Assembly: GCF_012933505.1 (NCBI RefSeq)
Contig: NZ_JABBNB010000013.1
Location: 62,001-126,000, forward strand
Length of the DNA: 64,000 nt
Reading direction: 5' to 3'
Source of the DNA: Gordonia asplenii
Lineage (GTDB): Bacteria > Actinomycetota > Actinomycetes > Mycobacteriales > Mycobacteriaceae
Part shown: positions 42,624 through 51,350 of the stretch, in pieces
How the letters are laid out: every line of letters starts with the position of its first letter
Position numbering within the stretch: the stretch's first letter is position 1
Translations under genes and position numbers: made by a program
The notes under the pieces: model-generated
The model's database searches: none
Seen by the model: only the letters and a program-made list of their open reading frames with translations
What the model was told of the DNA's origin: nothing

Positions 42624-42635
42624 ACAGCACGTTGT
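42624..42635. promoter_or_regulatory. Operator-like palindrome in the methylase/XRE divergent spacer (site 1)
   Basis: ACAGCACGTTGT matches ACAACNNGTTGT except for one arm base. It lies 45 bp upstream of the methylase start. Confidence 0.45.
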
Positions 42636-42666
42636 GCAACATTGGCACACCCAACATGGTGGGCAG

Positions 42667-42678
42667 ACAACACGTTGG
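42667..42678. promoter_or_regulatory. Operator-like palindrome before the first XRE gene (site 2)
   Basis: ACAACACGTTGG matches ACAACNNGTTGT except for the last base. It ends 21 bp before the GTG of the XRE gene and is preceded by GTGGGCAG, the same flank and spacing as the site before the sister XRE gene at 47681. Confidence 0.6.
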
Positions 42679-42698
42679 GTATTCGGCAGAGTGGCCTC

Positions 42699-43070
42699 GT
42701 GCCTGAACGAGTCCGCGGCTCCCTGCAGTGGGACACGTACGCAGACGCGTTCGGTGTCCGCCTCCGTCAACTCCGCAAGGGTCGTGGCCTCACGCAGCTC
42801 GACTTGAGCTTGAAGGCAGGCCTGTCGCTGAACACCGTGTCGAACGCGGAGCGCGCTACGAGCAATCGACCGCCGTACATTTCCGACCCGGGGCTGTCAA
42901 CGATCTATCGACTGGCCAAGGCGCTCGATGTGCAGCCCATGTACCTGCTGCCCGACGTCGACCAGACCCTGGACTCGGTGTGTACCGAGGTGATCTATCG
43001 GTCGCGCGTGGAGCAGCAAGTTGCTGCGGTACTGGCGGGCGACGGGACGACGGATTCGGGGAAATTCTGA
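42699..43070 (+). CDS. XRE-family regulator of the defence island (copy 1)
   Basis: About 123 aa from GTG 42699, chosen because the sister protein at 47713 starts at the same place (VPERVRGSLQWDTY versus VPDRVRGSLEWDTY). The helix-turn-helix is LTQLDLSLKAGLSLNTVSNA, followed by a conserved ISDPGLSTIYRLAKALDV and YLLPDVDQTL. It is divergent from the DUF1156 methylase gene, as control proteins of restriction-modification systems often are. No clear ribosome site, so the mRNA may be leaderless. Confidence 0.82.
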   Translation: MPERVRGSLQWDTYADAFGVRLRQLRKGRGLTQLDLSLKAGLSLNTVSNAERATSNRPPYISDPGLSTIYRLAKALDVQPMYLLPDVDQTLDSVCTEVIYRSRVEQQVAAVLAGDGTTDSGKF

Positions 43071-43144
43071 CCGCAGGGGAACCGCCAGACGGCCGTTCTG
43101 CGTCCAAGGTGCGTGGACGCCAAGAGAACAACATCTAGGTCATA

Positions 43145-43170
43145 CAACTCACGGGGTGTAGCGTGAGTTG
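43145..43170. promoter_or_regulatory. Inverted repeat overlapping the start of the HigB-like gene
   Basis: CAACTCACG (43145-43153) and CGTGAGTTG (43162-43170) are exact reverse complements separated by 8 bp, covering the GTG start at 43163. This is a typical place for autoregulation by a toxin-antitoxin complex. Confidence 0.6.
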
Positions 43171-43528
43171 GGAGATCGATGTTTCGTACGTTGCCGACTG
43201 GATGCACACCCTTGATGACGGTTCCCTCGAACACATCAAGGCGGCTCTCGAAGTGCTGAGTGAGATCGGCCCAGGGCTCGGGAGGCCGCTGGTGGACACA
43301 GTCAGTCAGTCGAGGCACCGCAACATGAAGGAGTTGCGCCCAGGTTCGGTTGGGCGTAGCGAAGTGAGGATTCTGTTCGCGTTCGACCCGGAAAGGAAGG
43401 CAATCCTGCTAGTCGGCGGCGACAAGAGTCGGCAATGGAATCGCTGGTACAAACAGGCGATCGTGGTCGCAGACGCGCTATACGACGCGCACCTACTCAA
43501 GTTGGAGGCCTCCAATGATGACAGTTGA
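43163..43528 (+). CDS. HigB/RelE-type toxin (phage-derived Gp49-like)
   Basis: 121 aa from GTG 43163. The pattern LGRPLVDTVSQSRHRNMKEL then RSEVRILFAFDPERKAILL and a C-terminal WYKQAIVVADALY is that of Gp49/HigB-like mRNA interferases that cut translated mRNA on the ribosome. The toxin precedes the antitoxin gene and overlaps it by 14 bp, as in higBA operons. Confidence 0.82.
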   Translation: MSWEIDVSYVADWMHTLDDGSLEHIKAALEVLSEIGPGLGRPLVDTVSQSRHRNMKELRPGSVGRSEVRILFAFDPERKAILLVGGDKSRQWNRWYKQAIVVADALYDAHLLKLEASNDDS

Positions 43529-43817
43529 CGAGTTCTTTGACGTACACCCGGTCAACGAACAGAACGTTGCCGCGCTCAAGGCTAAGATGATGGCCGAGGT
43601 TCGGGGCTGTCAATTGCGAGAACTTCGAGAGGCCGCCAACGTCACTCAAGTCGAACTGGCGGCGCTGCTGAGGGTCAGTCAGAACCGAATTTCTCGTATC
43701 GAGAAGGGCGACATCGAGCGATCTCAAGTCGATACGCTGCGCCGGTACGTCGAAGCGCTCGGTGGCCGATTGAAAGTCGAGGTCGAGCTCGGGGGCTCGA
43801 CGGTGCAGATCGCTTGA
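43515..43817 (+). CDS. HigA-type XRE antitoxin
   Basis: 100 aa. The helix-turn-helix VTQVELAALLRVSQNRISRIEK (two halves of one HTH, residues about 41-62) and the C-terminal YVEALGGRLKVEVEL form the usual XRE antitoxin fold. It overlaps the toxin gene start-to-stop, neutralises the toxin and likely binds the inverted repeat at 43145-43170. It is unrelated to the two island XRE regulators. Confidence 0.85.
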   Translation: MMTVDEFFDVHPVNEQNVAALKAKMMAEVRGCQLRELREAANVTQVELAALLRVSQNRISRIEKGDIERSQVDTLRRYVEALGGRLKVEVELGGSTVQIA

Positions 43818-44166
43818 CGGGATCGGTCACGACGTGACTTCTGCGCGTCTGCTGGGATGCCCGATAGCGACATACGCTCCGGCTGCCAGTCCGCCCTCGA
43901 TCTCGGGTAGGTGGTTGACGAGAATCTCGAACTGTGTGGAAGCGTTCCGAACGCCACGTCGAAAGGTACTTCACGCCGATGTGCGTAGGGGAAGCTCGCG
44001 ATCGTCGAGTACAGACGCTGCGTACTCGACTGACTTCAATCCTGACCGACCTGCGGATTTGGGTCCGGCGCAGCGTGGCGAGGCGAGGGCAGCGGTGCCA
44101 TTCCACGCGGTCGCGTCTCGTCAACTATGCCTTCTCCTCGCGTGCCTCCGAGTGGCTCCCTCTGCC
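43818..44166. other. 349-bp spacer without an intact gene
   Basis: Between the HigA stop and the helicase stop no open frame has convincing coding character. Frames on both strands are interrupted or arginine/serine-rich shadows. The one suggestive piece is a short minus-strand remnant listed separately at 43827-43970. Confidence 0.5.
43827..43970 (-). pseudogene. Possible remnant of a PIN-like (DUF5615-type) toxin C-terminus
   Basis: A 47-codon minus-strand stretch between stops reads QFEILVNHLPEIEGGLAAGA followed by YVAIGHPSRRAEVTS. This resembles the C-terminal end of small PIN-like proteins (a helix, then IExxLxxGAxVxI). No start codon or N-terminal half is in frame. Weak evidence; it could be chance. 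Confidence 0.25.
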
Positions 44167-47100
44167 TCAGTGCGGCTCCCGACCCTTCGCCCATACCCTG
44201 TCCCACTCCAGCTGCACCATCGCGACGTCGGTGTCGGCCAACTCGACATTGTGGAAATAGTCGGTGAGATAACGGATTTGATCGTGCGCGGGTCCGTCGG
44301 GGCTCACCGACACCAACACCAGGCGGTGCTGCGCACCGGTATTCCGCGCGTGCAGCACCTCGTTGTAGCTCACGAAAAACGTGTCCGCGCCCACAACCCG
44401 TCCCTTGACCTCTAAGAACACCGTCGGATCCGCCGGCTCGGGCCCGACCGACCGAATATCGTAGCCCTTGTTGTTATGCGGCATCTCCTCCGGCGAGCGG
44501 CCCAGTGCCACTTCGCTTCTCAGCGCGAGGTCCACTGCCCGACGTTCACTGATCGTCGTGTCGCGCGCGTACTGCGCAACCGCCCCGCCGACCATTCCGG
44601 CTGGAACCACGAGCATCACCGCGGTCAGCTCGGGCAGTTTCGCCGTCAACGACGCTTGTCGTGCCAGTGTCGCGAGCCGACGTTCGAGCCGGACTTCCAG
44701 CTCATTCCCCCTGGCCTCCAACGTGTCTGGGCTGTGCCGACGATTCTTCCGTCCTCGCCCAGCGGAAGCTTCCTCGCGAAGCCGCGCGGCCTCGCTGTGC
44801 AAGTAGTTGATCTGTCCCAACAGCCGACTCCGCACCGCCGCCTGCGTCCTTTCCACCTCTGGCAGCAACCGATCACGCACTTGCGCAAGGTGTTCCGGTT
44901 GAGCCGCCCCGGCGGCCCAGCTCGTCGCATCGTCGGCGAGCCGCGCCGTGATCCACTGGGACGCCAGTGCACGCTCGGCCGCCGCCTGCTGCGCCGGCTC
45001 GACGACGGGCAGCAAGTCCAGATGCGGTGCGGGCCCGGCGTCGACGACGGCGCCATCGGTCCGCAGATCCACGAAACTGAACCTCTTGCTCACCGTCCGT
45101 TGCGTTCCGTCGACCACCTCGCTCGTCATCGCGAAGATGACATGCGGCTGATCACCCGGATCGGACGGATCGAACAGTACTGTGCCCCTGTGCAATTGAT
45201 CGACGCTGCGTTCGATGGTGTTGTCCAGCACGGCGTCGAGCAGCGGATGCCCCAGCGCCAGCAGGTCGATCCGTCCGCGTACCCCGTCGATCGCACTCGG
45301 CTCAAAGGTCACCCGCTCGTAGGCCCGCACCACCGGCCGCCCGCCGTGCTCGCGCCGAGTGGGCCTGTCCCGCAACATCATCGGCACGTTGGAGATCTGG
45401 TATAGATTGCGCTCCCGTCTCGTCAGCCGACCGCCCGACGCCGCGAATGCGTCGCGAAAGAACTTCTCGATGTAATGCGGCTGCAGCCGGCGCGCCTGCG
45501 CTTCGTCCATCTCGCGCCGCAGCCGGTCCAACTCCAACGGCCCCAACGTCTCTCGCGCCAGCGCCCGCGACTCGACGAGCTCCGCGCAGCCGTCGGCGAC
45601 GGTCCGGTCGACCACCTGCTCGATCCTCGCGAGCTGAACGGGATCATCGCCGTAGCGGATCGCCTCCATCAACAGCTCGCGCAACGGGGTGTCTCCGAAT
45701 GAATTGCCCAACACGTCGAAAAGCTTTCCGTCGTAGGCGATTCGCTGCTGCTCCATCTTCTCCAACAGCCGCGCGTAGACCTGGCCCTCACGTGTCTCGT
45801 CGGCCACGACGTTCCACAGCCGGCAGATCTGGCGCTGCCCGATACGGTGAATGCGCCCGAACCGCTGCTCCAGCCGGTTCGGGTTCCACGGTAGGTCGTA
45901 GTTGATCATCAGATTCGCGGCCTGCAGGTTCAGTCCCTCGCCCGCGGCGTCGGTCGCGACCAGCACCCGCCGCGTCGACTCGTGGGTGAACTGCTCCCGA
46001 ATCACCACGCGGTCAGTGCGTTTGGTGCCGCCGTGGATGGTCAGTACGGCGTCGTCGGAGCCGAGGACGTTGCGGATCTGTCGGGCCAGATAGTCCAGGG
46101 TGTCGCGATGCTCGGTGAAGATGATGAGCTTGCGCGGTGACCCGTCGGCGTCGCGCAACAGTGATCGATCGGTGAGCAGGCTGCGTACCTCAGCCCACTT
46201 GCGGTCGACTCCGCTGTCGCGCAACGTCGTTGCCGTCGCCACGAGCCCGTCGAGCATGGCGATCTCGACGTCGAGTTCGGCGATCGTCCGCGCCGCCGTC
46301 GCCGCATCGACCACCTCGTCGGTCATCTGTTCGTACTCATACGCGTCGTACTCATCGGCATCCTCGAAATCCTCGGGTTTGGGTAACCGCAATGGCTCCT
46401 CGACCCCGGAATGTCGTCCTGCTGCGATGTCGGCACGCTTGGCGGACAACCGACCTCGACGCCGCTCCAGACTGCGCAGGATAGCGTGTGTGCTCGACGC
46501 CAGGCGCCGCTGCAGCACTGCGAGCGCAAAGCCGACGGTACGTCTCTGCGGCGAATCCGCTTGCCGGTCAGCGCGACTCATCTCCTCGCGGACGTAATGA
46601 GTGACCTCCTCATACAATCGACGCTCGCCCGGCGACAATTCATAGGGCACCGTCTCGGCGATCCGCTCCGGGAACAGCGGTTTGCCCTCGAAAGTCAGCA
46701 GCTCTTCCTTGACCATGCGTCGCATCAGTCCGGTGGTATCCGGCGTCGACGATCCGGAAAGCTGTTGTCCGGCAAAGCGGTCGGGGTCCAGTAGCGACAG
46801 GAATGCGGCGAAGTTGCTGTCACTGCCCGAATGCGGGGTCGCCGTCATCAGCAGCAGATGACGGCTGATCGATCCGAGCAGCTCGCCCAACTCGTAACGT
46901 CTCGTCTTGCGCAGTTCGCCGCCCCACCAGTTCGCCGACATCCGGTGTGCTTCATCGACGACGATGAGATCCCAATCGGTGTCGGCGAGTTGCTCGAGCA
47001 ACTCCTCGTTGCGGGCCAACTGATCCATCCGCGCGATCATGATCGGGTGTGCCGCAAAGGGATCGCCGTTGACGCTCGCCGCGATCAGGTCACGGCTCAG

Positions 47101-47643
47101 CAGCGTGGCACCGATGGCGAACTTCGATTCCAGCTCGTCCTGCCATTGTTCGACGAGGCCGCCCGGCGCGACGATCAGCATCCGCGCCAGGTCGCCGCGC
47201 AGCATCAACTCCTTCGCATAGAGTCCCGCCATCACCGTCTTGCCCGCGCCCGGATCGTCGGCGAGTAAGAACCGCAACGGAGTCCGCGGCAGCAGCTCGC
47301 CGTAGACCGCTCGAATCTGGTGCGGCAGTGGGGAAATGTCGCTGGTGGCGACCGCCAGCATCGGATCGTGTGCACCGGCCATCCGGATCCGCAGCGCTTC
47401 GGTGGCGAGTTTGAAACGACGCCCGTCGGCGTCGAAGGCCCACGCTCCGTCGTGGTCGTCGACGACGGAGATCGACGCCAACTCCGAGGCGAACAACATC
47501 TCCTCTCGCACGCCGTCGGCGTCGCGGATTACAAGGGCCGCAGCGCTTTCGCCGTGCAAGGTGATTGCGAGCAACGTCACAGACCGCGCCCACCGGCCAG
47601 CGAGCTGAACACCGGGCGTGAGGTGGGCGAATGTCGGCGGCAT
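44167..47643 (-). CDS. SNF2-type DEAH helicase with C-terminal DUF3883-like domain
   Basis: About 1158 aa from ATG 47643 (MPPTFAHLTPGVQLAGRW); upstream in-frame codons lie in the regulatory spacer. Walker A is ADDPGAGKTVMAG (about 128-140), the DEAH box is IVVDEAHRMS (about 227-236), and the helicase C motif VI is QRFGRIHRIGQ. The C-terminal GYDIRSVG...FLEVKGR fits DUF3883, a nuclease-like fold found in anti-phage helicases (compare DrmD of DISARM). It likely translocates on or remodels invading DNA. Convergent with the HigBA side, divergent from its own XRE regulator. Confidence 0.88.
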   Translation of the reverse strand: MPPTFAHLTPGVQLAGRWARSVTLLAITLHGESAAALVIRDADGVREEMLFASELASISVVDDHDGAWAFDADGRRFKLATEALRIRMAGAHDPMLAVATSDISPLPHQIRAVYGELLPRTPLRFLLADDPGAGKTVMAGLYAKELMLRGDLARMLIVAPGGLVEQWQDELESKFAIGATLLSRDLIAASVNGDPFAAHPIMIARMDQLARNEELLEQLADTDWDLIVVDEAHRMSANWWGGELRKTRRYELGELLGSISRHLLLMTATPHSGSDSNFAAFLSLLDPDRFAGQQLSGSSTPDTTGLMRRMVKEELLTFEGKPLFPERIAETVPYELSPGERRLYEEVTHYVREEMSRADRQADSPQRRTVGFALAVLQRRLASSTHAILRSLERRRGRLSAKRADIAAGRHSGVEEPLRLPKPEDFEDADEYDAYEYEQMTDEVVDAATAARTIAELDVEIAMLDGLVATATTLRDSGVDRKWAEVRSLLTDRSLLRDADGSPRKLIIFTEHRDTLDYLARQIRNVLGSDDAVLTIHGGTKRTDRVVIREQFTHESTRRVLVATDAAGEGLNLQAANLMINYDLPWNPNRLEQRFGRIHRIGQRQICRLWNVVADETREGQVYARLLEKMEQQRIAYDGKLFDVLGNSFGDTPLRELLMEAIRYGDDPVQLARIEQVVDRTVADGCAELVESRALARETLGPLELDRLRREMDEAQARRLQPHYIEKFFRDAFAASGGRLTRRERNLYQISNVPMMLRDRPTRREHGGRPVVRAYERVTFEPSAIDGVRGRIDLLALGHPLLDAVLDNTIERSVDQLHRGTVLFDPSDPGDQPHVIFAMTSEVVDGTQRTVSKRFSFVDLRTDGAVVDAGPAPHLDLLPVVEPAQQAAAERALASQWITARLADDATSWAAGAAQPEHLAQVRDRLLPEVERTQAAVRSRLLGQINYLHSEAARLREEASAGRGRKNRRHSPDTLEARGNELEVRLERRLATLARQASLTAKLPELTAVMLVVPAGMVGGAVAQYARDTTISERRAVDLALRSEVALGRSPEEMPHNNKGYDIRSVGPEPADPTVFLEVKGRVVGADTFFVSYNEVLHARNTGAQHRLVLVSVSPDGPAHDQIRYLTDYFHNVELADTDVAMVQLEWDRVWAKGREPH

Positions 47644-47680
47644 CGACGTAGGGTAGCGCACCGCACAATTCGGTGGGCAG

Positions 47681-47692
47681 ACAATGTGTTGT
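47681..47692. promoter_or_regulatory. Operator-like palindrome between the helicase and second XRE genes
   Basis: ACAATGTGTTGT matches ACAACNNGTTGT except for one arm base. It ends 21 bp before the XRE GTG (47713) and lies 38 bp before the helicase ATG. The preceding GTGGGCAG is identical to the flank of the 42667 site. Confidence 0.6.
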
Positions 47693-47712
47693 GCCTGCGC
47701 GAGATTGGGTGA

Positions 47713-48078
47713 GTGCCTGACCGCGTGCGTGGATCCCTCGAATGGGACACCTATGCGTTCTCGTTCGGGCATCGACTCGCGACGGTGCGCCGCGAACGGG
47801 GGCTGTCGCAGGAAGCATTGGCGTTCGCGTCGGGAATGCACCGCAACCAGGTGTCGAATCTCGAACGGGGAGTGAGCAATCGGGATCCGGGGATCTCAGA
47901 TCCGTTGCTGTCTACGGTTTATCGGTTGGCGCGAGCCCTCGACGTTCCGCCGTCGTATCTGCTGCCCGACATCGATCAGACGGTGCAGGCGCGTTCGCCG
48001 GAGCAAAACAGCGATGTCGAGGTCTCGCGGGTGGAAACTGAACTGAAGGTCCGGATCGCCGAGTTGGGCGCCTCGTAG
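47713..48078 (+). CDS. XRE-family regulator of the defence island (copy 2)
   Basis: 121 aa from GTG 47713. Helix-turn-helix LSQEALAFASGMHRNQVSNL, then ISDPLLSTVYRLARALDV and YLLPDIDQTV. It is a clear sister of the protein at 42699 over its first 90 residues, while the C-terminal 25 residues differ. Divergent from the helicase gene. The pair suggests that one duplicated control module governs both halves of the system. It also marks the right edge of the island. Confidence 0.82.
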   Translation: MPDRVRGSLEWDTYAFSFGHRLATVRRERGLSQEALAFASGMHRNQVSNLERGVSNRDPGISDPLLSTVYRLARALDVPPSYLLPDIDQTVQARSPEQNSDVEVSRVETELKVRIAELGAS

Positions 48079-48088
48079 ACCAGCCGCC

Positions 48089-48421
48089 TCACGCGGCGGT
48101 GTGCTCGGGGTGCGGCAGGTCGGTCCCGTAGCGGATCACCTGGCTGACACGACCGATGCGCTTCTCGATCAGCACGATTGCCTCGGCGAGCTGTGCGGAG
48201 TCGTCGATATCGGCGACGAGTGCCACGGTGCGGCCGTTGTTGCCGAGCATGAACGGGACGATGTCGGAGTAGCTGTCGCTGACGACACCGAACGGGGTGC
48301 CGACGGCGAAGAGATGCCGAGCGTAGTCGGCGACGCCTGTGTCGGACCCGAGAACCACGAGGGGCACGGGTGCGGCGGTGGGGTCGGGGTGGGCGGAGTG
48401 GCGGTTGAGTCGAAGTTTCAT
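48089..48421 (-). CDS. Hypothetical small protein
   Basis: 110 aa from ATG 48421. A beta-alpha pattern opens it (VPLVVLGSDTGVADYARHLF), resembling half of a nucleotide-binding Rossmann unit, followed by VALVADIDDSAQLAEAIVLI. No motif is complete enough to name. The stop lies 11 bp from the convergent XRE gene. Confidence 0.55.
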   Translation of the reverse strand: MKLRLNRHSAHPDPTAAPVPLVVLGSDTGVADYARHLFAVGTPFGVVSDSYSDIVPFMLGNNGRTVALVADIDDSAQLAEAIVLIEKRIGRVSQVIRYGTDLPHPEHTAA

Positions 48422-48498
48422 GAATCAAGAATGCGTCGCGAATCTGCAGTGCGACTTGCTGAAGTCTGTGAAGTTGGTGAGTGCCTTGACCTACGACA

Positions 48499-48535
48499 GC
48501 GGCGGCCTTCGCACTTCAAGTGCGAAAGCCGCCGC
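48499..48535 (-). terminator. Hairpin terminator of greA
   Basis: Bases 48499-48516 pair with 48518-48535 (TTCGCACTT against AAGTGCGAA, extended by GCGGCGGC against GCCGCCGC with one mismatch), starting 22 bp past the greA stop. There is no U-run. Confidence 0.7.
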
Positions 48536-48556
48536 GTGCGGGTTGGGTGGCTTGCT

Positions 48557-49051
48557 TCAGTTGTGGTAGGGCTCCGCGCTCACCAGGGTGACGGAGAACT
48601 CTTTTCCGTTGGGGCCCTTGTACTTTCGTGTTTCGCCGACCTTCGCGTCGATCAGTGCCGAGCCGAGCGGGGAACTGGGGGAGTAGACCGACAGCTCGCC
48701 ATCCTGAGCACCGGCCTCGCGCGTGGCGATGAGGAAGGTCTCGGCGTCGGACTCGTCGCCGTCGAAGTACACCTTGACGACCGAACCCGGCAGCGCGACG
48801 CCCGACTGAGTGGGGGCTTCGCCGACCTTGGCGTTGTTCAACAGTTCCTGCAGCTGACGGATCCGTGCCTCTTGCTGGCCCTGCTCTTCACGTGCAGCGT
48901 GGTAGCCGCCATTCTCTTTGAGGTCGCCCTCTTCGCGGCGCTCGTTGATCTCGGCGGCAATGACCGGGCGGTTGGCGATCAGCGAATCGAGCTCGGACTT
49001 GAGCCGATCATGCGATTCCTGAGTCAGCCAGGTCACCTGGGTGTCGGTCAT
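48557..49051 (-). CDS. greA: Transcription elongation factor GreA
   Basis: 164 aa from ATG 49051, with AAAGGAG upstream. The N-terminal coiled coil carries the acidic tip ([20 protein letters not shown], ending [10 protein letters not shown]) needed to rescue backtracked RNA polymerase, and the C-terminal FKBP-like domain ends [18 protein letters not shown]. It corresponds to Rv1080c. In M. tuberculosis it directly follows metB; here it lies 41.6 kb away. Confidence 0.95.
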   Translation of the reverse strand: MTDTQVTWLTQESHDRLKSELDSLIANRPVIAAEINERREEGDLKENGGYHAAREEQGQQEARIRQLQELLNNAKVGEAPTQSGVALPGSVVKVYFDGDESDAETFLIATREAGAQDGELSVYSPSSPLGSALIDAKVGETRKYKGPNGKEFSVTLVSAEPYHN

Positions 49052-49150
49052 CGGTACTCCTTTGTAGTTGAGCATGCCGCGCGATGAGCCGGCATGCGTC
49101 GGCAGTCCGGTTTATGTCGCCCGTCGACATCGGATTGCCCTAAATGCAGC

Positions 49151-49176
49151 AACACGACCTCATGTGAGGTCGTGTT
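49151..49176 (-). terminator. Perfect 12-bp-arm hairpin between yhhQ and greA
   Basis: AACACGACCTCA (49151-49162) and TGAGGTCGTGTT (49165-49176) are exact reverse complements. It follows the minus-strand transporter gene by 28 bp and precedes the greA promoter, so it most likely ends the upstream transcript. Confidence 0.7.
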
Positions 49177-49203
49177 TCCGTCTAGGATACCAGCGCGTGT
49201 GCT

Positions 49204-49989
49204 TTAAGGCACATCCGTTACCGACTCGTTGCCTGCGCGTAATGCTTCCTGGTACGTGGGTTCGGCTCGTTTGAGCCATCCGACGACGGCGTAGGTGATC
49301 GGCATCACCAGCAATTCGACGAGCGTCTTCCACACGAATCCGACGATGGTGTAGTTCCAGAAGTCCGACGCCGTGGAGATGCCGAGGGCGCTGGCGGCGA
49401 TGGAGCAGAACACCAGCGTGTCGGCGAACTCTCCGACGACCGTGGACGAGATGAGGCGAGCCCACAGCTGCTTCTCGCCCGCACGTTCCTTCATCTTCAC
49501 GATCACGAAGGAGTTGAGGAACTCGCCCACCACATACCCGGCCAGGCCCGCGAGCAAGAACTGTGGCACCACGCCGGCGACGGTGCGAAACGCCTCCTGG
49601 CCCTGGTAGAAGTCGGCGGCGGGCAGCTCGATGGTGATCCAGAAGCAAAGCGACGCCAAGAGCAGCACGGCGAAACCGGCGAAGATGGTTCGCCGCATCG
49701 CGCGGAAACCATAGACCTCGCTGATCACATCGCCGAGTACATAGGCGAGCGGGAAAAGATAGAAGGCGCCATCGGTGACCAGGCCGTTGAGGTGGAAGGG
49801 GCCCAGGTCGAGGTGCAGCCAATCGGTGAACAGCGTGACACCCTTGGTGCCGGTGATATTGCTGATCAGCATCACCCCGACGAACACGGCGACGAGAAGC
49901 GGGTAGTAGGGGCTGGCGGTGTCGGCGAAGGCGACGCGTGGGCGTCGCGATCCAGACTCGGTCGGTCCGGTTTTGGTCGGCTGGTTCAT
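49204..49989 (-). CDS. yhhQ: Queuosine precursor transporter, YhhQ/QPTR family
   Basis: A 261-aa protein with six to seven membrane helices. LISNITGTKGVTLF, YVLGDVISEVYGFRAMRR and the C-terminal GFVWKTLVELLVMPITY follow the VUT/YhhQ family of 7-deazaguanine transporters. It probably imports queuine or preQ precursors for tRNA modification. Its ATG overlaps the stop of the DUF4307 gene (ATGA), so the two are co-translated. Confidence 0.88.
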   Translation of the reverse strand: MNQPTKTGPTESGSRRPRVAFADTASPYYPLLVAVFVGVMLISNITGTKGVTLFTDWLHLDLGPFHLNGLVTDGAFYLFPLAYVLGDVISEVYGFRAMRRTIFAGFAVLLLASLCFWITIELPAADFYQGQEAFRTVAGVVPQFLLAGLAGYVVGEFLNSFVIVKMKERAGEKQLWARLISSTVVGEFADTLVFCSIAASALGISTASDFWNYTIVGFVWKTLVELLVMPITYAVVGWLKRAEPTYQEALRAGNESVTDVP

Positions 49990-50462
49990 GACACCGGCTC
50001 GCTCAGGTACGGCGGCACCGTCGTCGTGCAGCCGAAGACCTCACCGATCACCGGCGGACGCGACGTGACGACTCTGCTGCCCGCGCCGACCTGTGTCGAC
50101 TGGCCTGCGGGGATGAGCACCTCGCGGCGTCCCACTTCGCCGCCGTCCTTCGCTCGGGCTCGCACCACGCATGCGACGGCGGTGCCCGGGTCTTGTCGGG
50201 TGACCGTGAATTGAACGTCGATCGTCGAGCTGCTGGTGATCTTGTAGCCCGAGGCCTGACCCGAGACCTCCGGGTCGCCGAACTGGCGGTACCCGACATA
50301 GGCGATGGTGAGGCCGGCTGCCACGACCACCACAGACAACAGATAGAACCAGCGTCTGCGGCTCGACTGTGAGCGCTCGACGGGGTAGGTGGCACGAGGG
50401 CCGCTGCGGGGTCGGGGGTCGGGGGTCGCGGGCTGGTCGGTGCCCCCGTCTGAAGTTGTCAC
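49986..50462 (-). CDS. DUF4307-family membrane protein
   Basis: 158 aa. A proline-rich cytoplasmic N-terminus, one membrane helix ([20 protein letters not shown], about residues 38-57) and an extracellular beta-rich domain ([20 protein letters not shown]). It matches Rv1081c by position beside mca. Function unknown. Divergent from mca, with only 15 bp between starts. Confidence 0.82.
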   Translation of the reverse strand: MTTSDGGTDQPATPDPRPRSGPRATYPVERSQSSRRRWFYLLSVVVVAAGLTIAYVGYRQFGDPEVSGQASGYKITSSSTIDVQFTVTRQDPGTAVACVVRARAKDGGEVGRREVLIPAGQSTQVGAGSRVVTSRPPVIGEVFGCTTTVPPYLSEPVS

Positions 50463-50477
50463 GGGTCAATACCTACC

Positions 50478-51350
50478 ATGAAGAGCGTGAGACTGATGGC
50501 CGTGCATGCCCACCCTGACGATGAATCCAGCAAGGGTGCCGCGACGACGGCCCGTTATGCCGCAGATGGTCATGAAGTGCTGATTGTCACGCTGACCGGT
50601 GGCGAGCGGGGCGACATCCTCAACCCCGCGATGGACCGGCCCGGCATCAAAGAGAACATCGAGCAGGTCCGCCGCGACGAGATGGCGGCTGCGGCGAAGG
50701 CGCTCGGCGTCGAACAGCATTGGCTGGGATTCGTCGATTCCGGGCTACCCGAAGGCGACCCGCTGCCGCCTCTGCCGGAGGGGTCGTTCGCGGCCATCCC
50801 GATCGAGGGCCCCAATCGCGCGTTGGTCGAGGTAGTCCGCGACTTCAAGCCGCACGTCATGATCACCTATGACGAACACGGCGGCTACCCGCATCCCGAC
50901 CACATCCGCTGTCACGAGGTGTCCATGGAGGCCTACGAGAAGGCGGGCGACCCCGAGGCCTACCCGGGCACCGGAGAACCGTGGACGGTGTCGAAGATCT
51001 ATTACACGCACGGCTTCATCCGCAAGCGCATGCAGTTGTTCTCCGACGAGTTCGACAACCACGGCATGGACAATCCGTTCAAGGAGTGGCTCGCGCGCTG
51101 GGACGAGCGGCGCAACATCGACGATCTGATGGCGCGGGTCACCACCCAGGTCGAATGCGGCGACTACTTCGGGCAGCGCGACGACGCCCTGCGCGCCCAC
51201 GCCACCCAGATCGATCCGAACGGCGTTTTCTTCGCAGTACCCTTGGAATGGCAGCGACGACTGTGGCCGACCGAGGAGTTCGAGTTGGCGAAGACACGAG
51301 TGAAGACGTCGATCCCCGAGACAGACCTCTTCGCCGGGATTGAGGACTGA
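50478..51350 (+). CDS. mca: Mycothiol S-conjugate amidase
   Basis: A 290-aa zinc hydrolase of the LmbE/PIG-L family. HAHPDDESS (about residue 11) and HPDHIRCHE (about residue 140) supply the zinc ligands and catalytic Asp, and KYYTHGF-like [13 protein letters not shown] is conserved. It cleaves mycothiol conjugates of electrophiles to mercapturates and glucosaminyl-inositol, a detoxification step. Length and context (Rv1081-1084 order) favour Mca over the biosynthetic paralogue MshB. Confidence 0.93.
   Translation: MKSVRLMAVHAHPDDESSKGAATTARYAADGHEVLIVTLTGGERGDILNPAMDRPGIKENIEQVRRDEMAAAAKALGVEQHWLGFVDSGLPEGDPLPPLPEGSFAAIPIEGPNRALVEVVRDFKPHVMITYDEHGGYPHPDHIRCHEVSMEAYEKAGDPEAYPGTGEPWTVSKIYYTHGFIRKRMQLFSDEFDNHGMDNPFKEWLARWDERRNIDDLMARVTTQVECGDYFGQRDDALRAHATQIDPNGVFFAVPLEWQRRLWPTEEFELAKTRVKTSIPETDLFAGIED

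Noticed and set aside
43834..44415. Plus-strand frame across the HigA-helicase spacer
   Set aside because: It runs into the antisense of the helicase C-terminus, is Ser/Arg-rich and has no ribosome site or recognisable domain.
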